Assembly (NCBI GenBank): GCA_030589715.1
Contig: JAUUVE010000069.1
Location: 1 to 8,557, forward strand
Source of the DNA: Desulfobacteraceae bacterium
GTDB taxonomy: Bacteria; Desulfobacterota; DSM-4660; Desulfatiglandales; Desulfatiglandaceae
Reading direction: 5' to 3'
DNA length: 8,557 nucleotides
Shown piece after piece: positions 1-6,089 of the stretch. Position 1 is the stretch's first letter; each line of letters opens with the position of its first letter. The position numbers and the translations under genes are program-made. Below the pieces are notes generated by a model. The model was not told the origin of the DNA, did no database searches, and was given only the letters and a program-made list of their open reading frames with translations.

Positions 1-5
1 ACCAG

Positions 6-1208
6 ATGAATTTAGAGACAAGTCATAATAACGAAGGTTCAAGGCCTGATCTGAAGGTGCTCTTTTCATTGACTCTCGTTCATTTTATCGGCGACTTCTA
101 CGCCTCGTTTGTTAACCCGCTCCTTCCTTTGTTCGTGGATAAGTTTTTACTCACCTTGACACAGGTCGGTCTTATTACAGGAATAAGTAGAATTCTGGCA
201 TTCGTTGTCCAGCCTTCAGTAGGCTATGTTGCCGATCGCTACCGGGGACGTATGTTTGTGCTTGGAGGTCCCTTGCTGGTCATCTTCTTTATTCCCCTTG
301 TGGGGATTGCTCCCAGTTTCGTAATTTTGGTTCTGTTTATATCATTAGGGTCAATCGGCACATCGATGTTCCATCCGCCATGTGCCGGTATGGTCTCTAC
401 CTATTCGGGAAGACACCTTGGCTTGTCCATGTCTGTTTTTATTCTGGGCGGGACCTTGGCCTTTGGAACCGGGCCGCTCTTTATCACACACTACGTCCAG
501 CTATACGGCCTGACCGCAACTCCATTAACAATGATCATAGGTCTTGCTGTCATGGCCCTTCTTTTCATAATTGTGCCCAAGCCAGGTCGTGAGGGGTTTA
601 TTAACCTCGGCTTTATTGGATCTATAAAAGAGGTTCTAGGAGGAGTCTGGAAATCGATTGTGCTAATTTGGTTAGTGATGGTACTGCGAGCATTTGTGGG
701 CCAGTCCTTCTTGACCTTTATTCCAGTGCTGTACTCCAAAGAGAACTATTCCCTGGTCTCTATCGGGGCCATGGTATCTCTCTTTACCGTAGGCGGCGCA
801 ATCAGCGGTCTTGTTGCCGGGCACCTGTCGGACAGGATCGGATACAAGCCGATATTTTTTGTTTCCTACAGTTTGTCAACTTTAAACCTTTACCTGCTGC
901 TCGCTCTTCCAGGGGACTGGGTCTATCTCAATTGTTTTTTTGCAGGATTTATGCTTTTGGCCACCTTGCCACTGGGGGTGACAATGGCACAGGAGCTGGC
1001 CCCGAGGGGAAGATCGATGGTATCGAGTCTTATGATGGGTCTGGCTTTTGGGACCGGGGGGATGATAACACCACTAACGGGAAAGTTGGCGGACATTTTT
1101 TCAATCCGATCGGTTCTCAGCTTTGTGGCCATAGTGCCTTTGTTAACAACCGGCCTCATTGCCCTATTTCCTGGGAAGAATTTGAAACATCACGGTTCGG
1201 CTTATTAG
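6..1208 (+). CDS. MFS transporter, fosmidomycin-resistance (Fsr)-like
   Basis: A 400-residue inner-membrane major facilitator superfamily carrier, of normal length for a 12-helix MFS protein. The MFS motif-A loop is visible in the first half at residues 73-82 (GYVADRYRGR) and repeated in the second half at 272-281 (GHLSDRIGYK), as expected from the internal duplication. The first helix, with HFIGDFYASFVNPLLPLF (residues 26-43), and the MFHPP segment (121-125) after helix 4 resemble the Fsr-type drug/metabolite exporters. The substrate cannot be read from sequence; proton-driven export of a small organic molecule is the family expectation. Only five bases precede the ATG, so no ribosome site can be checked and the true start could lie outside the window. 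There is no gene between it and the shared terminator at 1375-1417. A second carrier of the same type lies at 3854-5059. Confidence 0.88.
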   Translation: MNLETSHNNEGSRPDLKVLFSLTLVHFIGDFYASFVNPLLPLFVDKFLLTLTQVGLITGISRILAFVVQPSVGYVADRYRGRMFVLGGPLLVIFFIPLVGIAPSFVILVLFISLGSIGTSMFHPPCAGMVSTYSGRHLGLSMSVFILGGTLAFGTGPLFITHYVQLYGLTATPLTMIIGLAVMALLFIIVPKPGREGFINLGFIGSIKEVLGGVWKSIVLIWLVMVLRAFVGQSFLTFIPVLYSKENYSLVSIGAMVSLFTVGGAISGLVAGHLSDRIGYKPIFFVSYSLSTLNLYLLLALPGDWVYLNCFFAGFMLLATLPLGVTMAQELAPRGRSMVSSLMMGLAFGTGGMITPLTGKLADIFSIRSVLSFVAIVPLLTTGLIALFPGKNLKHHGSAY

Positions 1209-1374
1209 GCTTTTCATCAGGCCAATAAAGGTGGTTCACAACCTGCAGGTTATGCAATAAGGTAAATTGGGGAATCCATTTGGCGGCCTTTCAAGGACCC
1301 AGCGAAAGTCGATCGCATCGTCGCCTTCGCGTGCAAGGCGGGGCTGAAGTGAGCTTGGATTTCTCCTCTAGATC

Positions 1375-1417
1375 AAAAAAAGGCATTCCATCGAATTACG
1401 ATGGAATGCCTTTTTTT
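1375..1417. terminator. Bidirectional Rho-independent terminator
   Basis: A perfect 12-bp stem (GGCATTCCATCG, 1382-1393, with its complement at 1399-1410) closes a 5-nt AATTA loop. It is flanked by seven A on the left (1375-1381) and seven T on the right (1411-1417), so each strand reads hairpin plus U-tract. On the - strand it lies 15 nt past the cold-shock gene stop. On the + strand it is about 170 nt past the MFS stop. It is therefore a shared terminator for two convergent genes, and most clearly serves the cold-shock gene. Confidence 0.93.
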
Positions 1418-1431
1418 ATTCGGAAGAACGA

Positions 1432-1632
1432 TCAAACTACAGTGACATTTACTGCAGAGGGGCCTTTTTTACCTTGCTCTATGTCAAAGGTAACTTTCTC
1501 GCCTTCATTAAGAGACTTGAAGCTGGCGCCATTGATTCCTGAATGATGTACAAACACATCAGGACCGTCTTCTTTCTCAATGAAGCCGTAGCCCTTGCGT
1601 TCATCAAACCACTTCACGGTTCCATTAGCCAT
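1432..1632 (-). CDS. csp: Cold-shock domain protein (CspA family)
   Basis: A 66-residue single cold-shock domain, the full length for bacterial Csp proteins. It binds single-stranded RNA/DNA through an OB fold and typically acts as an RNA chaperone that melts mRNA structure. The N-terminal NGTVKWFDERKGYGFI (residues 3-18) carries the RNP1-type motif KGYGFI, and DVFVHHSGI (25-33) carries RNP2. The C-terminal half is also canonical (EGEKVTFDIEQGKKGPSAVNV). The start is fixed by a strong Shine-Dalgarno, AAGGAGG (complement of 1641-1647), 8 nt upstream of the ATG. The gene is monocistronic, with its own promoter (1769-1797), a long leader and an efficient terminator. The sequence cannot show whether it is cold-induced or constitutive. 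Confidence 0.97.
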   Translation of the reverse strand: MANGTVKWFDERKGYGFIEKEDGPDVFVHHSGINGASFKSLNEGEKVTFDIEQGKKGPSAVNVTVV

Positions 1633-1725
1633 AGTGACAACCTCCTTTCAAACTAATTGTTACGGTTCCAAACTTCAGGTCGCCACTTTTGACAAATGGA
1701 TCTTTCCCTGAAACGAAACCCAAAC

Positions 1726-1751
1726 ATCAATAAAGTTGCGTCTTTATTGAT
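1726..1751 (-). promoter_or_regulatory. Stem-loop in the 5' leader of the cold-shock mRNA
   Basis: On the - strand the perfect inverted repeat ATCAATAAAG / CTTTATTGAT (10 bp) closes a 6-nt ACGCAA loop. With a start site near 1762 predicted from the promoter, it begins about 10 nt from the 5' end of a leader of roughly 130 nt. Long structured leaders are typical of temperature-regulated csp mRNAs. No U-tract follows, so it is not a terminator. Roles as an mRNA stabiliser, a Csp autoregulation site or a thermosensor are inference. The leader also holds TGGAACCGT (complement of 1662-1670), repeated exactly at the start of the coding region (1616-1624). Confidence 0.6.
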
Positions 1752-1768
1752 TGTCCTTATAATGATCT

Positions 1769-1797
1769 ATAATAATCTATTTTGGCACAAAAATCAA
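1769..1797 (-). promoter_or_regulatory. Sigma70-type promoter of the cold-shock gene
   Basis: On the - strand, a -35 box TTGATT (1797-1792) and a -10 box TATTAT (1774-1769) are separated by exactly 17 bp in very AT-rich DNA. The -10 matches consensus at 5 of 6 positions and the -35 at 4 of 6. The predicted start is near 1762, giving a leader of about 130 nt before the ATG at 1632. Confidence 0.6.
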
Positions 1798-1864
1798 GTT
1801 ATTATTGACAAGAAAGCTTTTTTTTGGTGAAGGAGTATATGGAGACGGTATTTGATATTTTTAT

Positions 1865-1892
1865 TTGCCCTTTGGGAGAACTTCAATAGAAT
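1865..1892 (+). promoter_or_regulatory. Candidate promoter of the decarboxylase gene
   Basis: TTGCCC (1865-1870) and TAGAAT (1887-1892) are separated by 16 bp on the + strand, in the intergenic region of about 310 bp between the divergent cold-shock and decarboxylase genes. The -10 matches 5 of 6 and the -35 matches 4 of 6. The predicted leader is about 50 nt. A perfect TTGACA at 1805-1810 has no -10 partner at a usable distance. Confidence 0.4.
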
Positions 1893-1945
1893 GCCAACGT
1901 GAAAGAGGAAGATAGGATATAAACTCTTCTATCAAAAGGAGCCAT

Positions 1946-3355
1946 ATGATGGATAAAGAGGAGTTCCGACGGTTCGGCTATGAATTTGTTGATTGGATCG
2001 CTGACTATATGAGTGAGGTGGCAGAGTATCCTGTGATGTCACAGGTGAAGCCGGGAGACATAAAAGAAAGGATTCCTTCAGGGCCCCCTCTTAAAGGCGA
2101 GCCCATGGAGAAGATTTTTGAAGACTTTAAGAAAATTATCCTGCCGGGGATTACACACTGGCAGCATCCTTCCTGGTTTGCCTATTTCCCGGCCAACAAC
2201 AGCCCCCCTTCCATTTTGGCAGAATTGCTGACCGCTGGTATCGGGGCACAGTGTATGATTTGGCAGACATCTCCGGCGGCGGCCGAGCTGGAAGAGGTGG
2301 TCTTGGAATGGTTACGCAAAATGCTGGGCCTCCCCGAGGGAATGACCGGAGTTATACAGGATACGGCTTCAACCGCAACCCTTTGTGCCCTGCTTACTGC
2401 AAGAGAGAAGGCCACAGATTTTGAGGCAAACCTTAAGGGGCTCAAGAAACCGCTGATAGTGTATGCCTCGGAGGAGACACATTCAAGTATAGAGAAGGGG
2501 GTCAAGATTGCAGGCTACGGGAAGGAGTCTCTGCGTTACATACCTACGGACAATGCATTTGCAATGATCCCGTCAAGGCTGGAAGAGGCAATTGTTCAGG
2601 ATAGGGAAAAGGGGCTGTCGCCTGCCTGTGTAATTGCCACACTGGGGACTACCTCTTCCACCGCAATAGATCCCCTGGATGCCATTGGTAAGATATGCAG
2701 CAAATATGGTCTATGGCTTCATGTGGATGCTGCCTATGCCGGGACAGCCGCCATACTCCCGGAAAAGAGGGCAATGCTTGAGGGGGCCGAGTATATGGAT
2801 TCCTTTGTCTTTAACCCCCACAAGTGGATGCTTACCAACTTCGATTGTTCGGCCTATTTTGTAAGAGACCCTGGGACACTAATCCGTACCTTTGAGATCC
2901 ATCCTGAATATCTAAAGACGGGCGTGGATGCACAGGTGAAGAATTTTCGCGACTGGGGAATCCAGCTTGGCAGGAGGTTCAGGGCCCTGAAGTTATGGTT
3001 TGTAATCAGGTCTTATGGGGTAGAAGGGCTTCGGAAGATGGTAAGCGAGCACATACGGCTGGCCCAGACCTTTAGAGGATGGGTGGAAGATCACGAGAGC
3101 TTTGAACTCCTGGCACCTGTGAACCTGAGCGTGGTGTGCTTTAGGCTCAACGATGGACGTCCAGAGGAGGCCCTGGACAGTCTGAACAGGAGATTCCTGG
3201 AGGGTCTTAATAAGACCGGAAAGGTGTTCTTGACGCAGACTACTCTCAAAGGGAAATACGCCGTTCGTATGGCAATAGGGCAAGGGACCACTGAGAAACG
3301 CCATGTGGGGGGCGCATGGGATTTGATTGTGGAAAAGGCTAAAGAGGCATTTTAA
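1946..3355 (+). CDS. PLP-dependent aromatic-L-amino-acid decarboxylase (group II)
   Basis: A cytoplasmic fold-type I PLP enzyme of about 469 residues that resembles animal AADC/DOPA decarboxylase along its whole length, from the N-terminal EEFRRFG through THWQHPSWFAYFP to LGRRFRALKLWFV. The Schiff-base lysine is K293 (NPHKW). D261 (HVDAAYAG) should pair with the pyridine nitrogen. H179 (ETHSS) should stack on the cofactor, and T235/T236 lie in ATLGTT. The catalytic-loop tyrosine is kept (Y322, HPEYLK), which favours true decarboxylation over the aldehyde-forming variant that has Phe there. G342 in LGRRFR is the Gly of AADC/tryptophan-type enzymes, not the Ser of histidine or many plant tyrosine decarboxylases. 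The likely reaction is Trp, Tyr, Phe or DOPA to amine plus CO2; the preferred substrate is not readable. AAGGAG (1936-1941) is 4 nt from the first ATG and 7 nt from the second (1949), so the second Met is the more likely start. Confidence 0.93.
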   Translation: MMDKEEFRRFGYEFVDWIADYMSEVAEYPVMSQVKPGDIKERIPSGPPLKGEPMEKIFEDFKKIILPGITHWQHPSWFAYFPANNSPPSILAELLTAGIGAQCMIWQTSPAAAELEEVVLEWLRKMLGLPEGMTGVIQDTASTATLCALLTAREKATDFEANLKGLKKPLIVYASEETHSSIEKGVKIAGYGKESLRYIPTDNAFAMIPSRLEEAIVQDREKGLSPACVIATLGTTSSTAIDPLDAIGKICSKYGLWLHVDAAYAGTAAILPEKRAMLEGAEYMDSFVFNPHKWMLTNFDCSAYFVRDPGTLIRTFEIHPEYLKTGVDAQVKNFRDWGIQLGRRFRALKLWFVIRSYGVEGLRKMVSEHIRLAQTFRGWVEDHESFELLAPVNLSVVCFRLNDGRPEEALDSLNRRFLEGLNKTGKVFLTQTTLKGKYAVRMAIGQGTTEKRHVGGAWDLIVEKAKEAF

Positions 3356-3641
3356 TTCGGGCGATCTCGTCATACATCTCAATCCCGGGTGTCCCATCCA
3401 GAAGGGGGCCCACGACGTTAAACAGCTCTTTGAAGTATGGGGTCGAACTGTGATAGGACAGGGCATCTTTGTCTTTATATTTCTCATATAGCAGGAACAG
3501 AGACGGATCCTTCTGTGAGCGGTGAAGAGTGTAGGCCAGGGTCCCTTCCTCTTCTTCAACTTTGCTAACCATTTCTCGGAGGGCCATTTCCATTTCCTCT
3601 TCCTTACTGCTCTTGGCTTTGAGTCTGGCAACTACGATCAT
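3339..3641 (-). CDS. ABM-domain (YgiN-like) small protein
   Basis: A 100-residue protein of the antibiotic biosynthesis monooxygenase (dimeric alpha+beta barrel) family. It starts with a beta strand (MIVVARLKA), then a charged helix (residues 11-31), then the family pattern EEGTLAYTLHRSQKDPSLFLLYEKY and ALSYH (60-64). Members include quinol monooxygenases, heme-degrading enzymes and proteins of unknown role; no specific substrate residues can be assigned. I chose the Met at 3641 because AAGGGGGAG lies just upstream of it; an in-frame ATG at 3668 would add nine residues without a comparable ribosome site. Its 3' end overlaps the decarboxylase 3' end by 17 bp, tail to tail, and it diverges from the MFS gene at 3854. 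A role in oxidising a product related to the decarboxylase is possible but rests only on position. Confidence 0.82.
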   Translation of the reverse strand: MIVVARLKAKSSKEEEMEMALREMVSKVEEEEGTLAYTLHRSQKDPSLFLLYEKYKDKDALSYHSSTPYFKELFNVVGPLLDGTPGIEMYDEIARIKMPL

Positions 3642-3708
3642 TTTCTCCCCCTTTTGCTCTAGATTCATATTTCTTTACTGGAAGATGCGGGACTTTCCGT
3701 GCTTGCGG

Positions 3709-3737
3709 TGTCTATACTAATATCTGCAGGATGTCAA
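3709..3737 (-). promoter_or_regulatory. Candidate promoter of the ABM-domain gene
   Basis: On the - strand a perfect -35 box TTGACA (3737-3732) is followed either by TAGACA after 17 bp (3714-3709) or by TATAGA after 15 bp (3716-3711). The -35 is ideal but each -10 option is imperfect in sequence or spacing. The predicted leader to the ATG at 3641 is about 60-65 nt. No convincing promoter was found for the divergent MFS gene in the same 212-bp gap. Confidence 0.38.
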
Positions 3738-3853
3738 GATGGGTTGAATGAGGATTATGGGGCCGGTTTATCCGGGTTAGGTAAATGGGGTAACAGTTTG
3801 GTGAGATTCTTTGCTTCCAGCGCCGGATGGGTTTTCGCCCCCTGAGGATACTT

Positions 3854-5059
3854 ATGACCTACAATGAACGGAAAATATTGACAATCACCTGTTTTGGCCA
3901 TTTCGTGACACACTTCAATATGCTTATGTTCCCCTCCCTGGTCATACCGCTTGCTACCAGTTTTGGAATGGAATTGAGCCAGGTTTTGACCCTTTCCTTC
4001 TGGATGTATTTGCTGTTTGGGGTTACTGCTCTTCCATGGGGCCTCCTGACTGACGCATTTGGTGCCAAACCCCTGTTGCTAACTTTCTATACGGGGGCGG
4101 GTTTGAGTGGGTTGGCCGCTGCATTTTTCGCGGGCTCGCCCATGGCCTTTCCCCTTTGCCTTGCCGGGGTCGGCCTCTTCTCAGGTATCTATCACCCGGC
4201 AGGCCTGGGTTTTATCTCCAGGGGTATCAGCAGGGTGAGCATGGCCATGGGGTATAATGGGGTTGCAGGTAACGCGGGTCTGGCAGCAGCCCCAATCCTG
4301 ACGGGGCTCATCAATCATTTTTACGGGATCCGTGCCACATATCTTTTTCTGGGCGGCCTCAATTTCCTTGGGGCAGCTCTGATGCTTCTCTTGACAGCCA
4401 GGGAACCTGCCAAGAAAAAAGAAGGTGAATCTCATGCCTCAAAGACCATTGCCGGGGGTTTCATCGTGTTGTGTGTATGCATGATGTTAGGGGGGATTGC
4501 CTATCGTGGGGTGACAGTAATATTGCCGTCATACTTTGAGCTCAGAAGTCATGCCCTGTTTGAGGGGCTGAGCCGGTTTCAGTGGTTGTTACCTTCCAAG
4601 AACGTTGCGGCTACGGCACTCACCTCATTGGCGTTAATGGCAGGTATGTTGGGCCAGTATCTAGGGGGAGTCGCCGCCGAACGATTTGAGCCCAGGCGGG
4701 CGTATCTGCTTTTCCATTCTATTGCACTGCCTATGGCACTTATTATGGCCTTTACAACCGATCTACCACTGTTGCTTGTGACCATGGGCTATATGTTGTT
4801 CTTGCTGGGAATGCAGCCCATTGAAAATACGCTGGTTGCCTATTTGACCCCGGACAAACTCAGGTACAGCGGCTACGGAATCAAATCAATACTCACATTT
4901 GGAGTGGGGGCACTGGCGGTTCACATGGTGGGATGGATCAAAGATGCCTGGTCGCTACCCGCCGTCTTTGTCGCCATGGCGGGGGTTTCCCTGGGGATAA
5001 TAGCCTTTATTCTGCTCTTGATCTTTGTGACCCGAAAGGTGCCGTTGAGGATGCAGTGA
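3854..5059 (+). CDS. MFS transporter, second Fsr-like carrier
   Basis: A 401-residue inner-membrane MFS carrier with about 12 hydrophobic helices and a charged central loop (residues 184-197, AREPAKKKEGESHA) between the two halves. A motif-A-like loop is at 63-72 (GLLTDAFGAK), and GIYHPAG (111-117) corresponds to the MFHPP segment of the carrier at 6-1208, so the two belong to the same broad branch although they are clearly divergent. The start at 3854 is preferred because GAGGA (3844-3848) sits 5 nt before that ATG; the ATG at 3827 has no ribosome site. It lies 212 bp from the divergent ABM gene and close to the decarboxylase, so export of an aromatic amine or related compound is a plausible but unproven role. 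The gene ends directly at the start of a peroxiredoxin relic, with no visible terminator. Confidence 0.88.
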   Translation: MTYNERKILTITCFGHFVTHFNMLMFPSLVIPLATSFGMELSQVLTLSFWMYLLFGVTALPWGLLTDAFGAKPLLLTFYTGAGLSGLAAAFFAGSPMAFPLCLAGVGLFSGIYHPAGLGFISRGISRVSMAMGYNGVAGNAGLAAAPILTGLINHFYGIRATYLFLGGLNFLGAALMLLLTAREPAKKKEGESHASKTIAGGFIVLCVCMMLGGIAYRGVTVILPSYFELRSHALFEGLSRFQWLLPSKNVAATALTSLALMAGMLGQYLGGVAAERFEPRRAYLLFHSIALPMALIMAFTTDLPLLLVTMGYMLFLLGMQPIENTLVAYLTPDKLRYSGYGIKSILTFGVGALAVHMVGWIKDAWSLPAVFVAMAGVSLGIIAFILLLIFVTRKVPLRMQ

Positions 5060-5287
5060 GCCGTGGTCTTCAGAACTTCCTCAGCGTGTCTAATCATTAT
5101 AGGCAGAAAGGGCCCGGACCTTGTGAAAGATCTTCTTCAAAACCCCCTGCCCGTCGATAAGGAAAGTGGAGCGCTCAATACCCATGCGCTTTTTACCATA
5201 CATGGTCTTCTCTTTATATACGCCGTATATTTCTGCCACCTTATGGTCAGGGTCGCTAAAGGTTTTCTTGCTACGGACTACGGGCCC
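5060..5287 (-). pseudogene. bcp: Remnant of a BCP/PrxQ peroxiredoxin gene
   Basis: On the - strand an open stretch from 5287 to the TAG at 5092-5090 encodes SKKTFSDPDHKVAEIYGVYK, then KTMYGKKRMGIERSTFLIDG and VLKKIFHKVR. This is the C-terminal part of thiol peroxidases of the BCP type. The usual ending HAEEVLK is still present (5088-5068) but in another frame, separated from KVR by 25 nt where about 9 nt are expected, which implies a 16-nt insertion and a frameshift. Upstream of the conserved part a TGA (5290-5288) closes the frame. The first 80-90 residues, with the thioredoxin-fold start and the peroxidatic cysteine, are missing. The product cannot be a working peroxidase. The relic directly abuts the MFS stop at 5059. 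Confidence 0.8.
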
Positions 5288-5330
5288 TCAGCAACAACGA
5301 ATCGGGTGGATTAGCCCAAACAGGGTATAT

Positions 5331-5981
5331 CTATTGGGAATCACCAACGAAGTGAATTCCAAGAAATGTCAGATCATCATCCAGCCTAATCTGGTTTGAG
5401 AACTTGAGCAGTTCTTCCTACAATCTTACCATCATCTCACTGGAGTCAGGATAGCCCACCTCTTTCACAATATTGAGAAGACCCGTAGGACCCAGTTGAT
5501 TACCATTCGCATCAAGCACTTCCACAGCCGCATCGGTATATAAGAGGAGACTATCCCCCTTATGGAAGTCTATGGAGACCTCATCGTAGGTGGAGTTCTC
5601 TATGAGCCCCAATGGGAGTTCAGGTAGTGTGTGGGCTTCATATTCAAGGTTATCGCGGATTACAAACAAGGGGGGGCCACCTGCGCTACAGAGCCTCACC
5701 GACTGTTTTTCAATGTCGAGCAGACCATATATGCATGTTGCATAAGACTCATCGTCTCTCACAAGTTTACATAATTTACGATTCATCTCTTCAATGAATG
5801 AGATGGGGTTTGGCAGAAGCTCCCGGGATTCTTCCCATAGGGAATACAAGTGCATCGTGTAGAGCGCAGAGGCAATTCCATGCCCCATGACATCCGCCAG
5901 TATAAATACATAGCGATTAGCTCACTTATAGCTCTAAATCCACCAATGCCTTTTCGCAGCTATACAAGGTGGAATTCCAAG
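5331..5981 (-). pseudogene. Degraded SpoIIE/RsbU-type PP2C phosphatase domain
   Basis: The - strand encodes most of a SpoIIE-family serine phosphatase domain, the output module of many two-component and anti-sigma pathways. The core frame gives RYVFILADVMGHGIASALYT (from about 5915), then GDSLLLYTDAAVEVLDANG. An in-frame TAG at 5420-5418 interrupts it, after which the same frame continues EELLKFSNQIRLDDDLTFLG to a TAG at 5333-5331; DDDLT is the conserved metal-binding end of the domain. Upstream the frame meets TGA (5924-5922), while the next frame carries GIGGFRAISEL, equivalent to the family GGDFYD region but without the Asp. A further shift in an A-run (5954-5951) leads to IPPCIAAK. That makes at least two frameshifts plus a nonsense codon, and no sensor domain is recognisable upstream. 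An intact shorter reading from the ATG at 5888 would lack essential parts, so I call it a relic. Confidence 0.8.
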
Positions 5982-6011
5982 ATTAGAATTGCTGGGGTGA
6001 CTGTGGCAGCC

Positions 6012-6040
6012 TTGCGATTATGGCAGATGATTGTTATATT
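6012..6040 (+). promoter_or_regulatory. Candidate promoter of the RseC-like gene
   Basis: TTGCGA (6012-6017) and TATATT (6035-6040) on the + strand are spaced 17 bp apart, matching consensus at 4 of 6 and 5 of 6 positions. The predicted start near 6047 gives a leader of about 43 nt with AGGAG just before the ATG at 6090. It lies immediately beyond the 5' end of the phosphatase relic. Confidence 0.45.
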
Positions 6041-6089
6041 ATTCCATGGCTTTGTCAGCAGGAATCAAGTTAGAGGTATAGGAGAAGAT

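Noticed and set aside
1240..1251. Perfect 12-bp palindrome AACCTGCAGGTT after the first MFS gene
   Set aside because: It has no loop or T-tract and no promoter nearby, so it is neither a terminator nor a supported operator. A single palindrome of this length can arise by chance.
1266..1352. A short + strand open stretch ending in ACKAGLK that looks protein-like (PFKDPAKVDRIVAFACKAGLK region)
   Set aside because: It has only 28 codons, no start or ribosome site, and I cannot match it to a family. It could be a relic of a gene end, but a protein search is needed before calling it.
1280..1546. An 88-codon + strand open frame across the terminator and the end of the cold-shock gene
   Set aside because: It reads through a strong terminator hairpin and the antisense of a well-supported gene, with no ribosome site.
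1801..1840. TTGACA at 1805-1810 as a decarboxylase promoter
   Set aside because: The position 16-18 bp downstream has no -10-like hexamer; the nearest (GTATAT) is 24 bp away.
2993..3631. A 212-codon - strand open frame across the end of the decarboxylase and the ABM gene
   Set aside because: Both underlying genes have clear family signatures in other frames. This frame gives a Pro/Arg/Lys-rich product with no recognisable domain.
5850..6089. N-terminal extension of the RseC-like frame back to 5850
   Set aside because: It overlaps the phosphatase relic on the other strand, shows no family similarity, and AGGAG at 6080-6084 points to the ATG at 6090.
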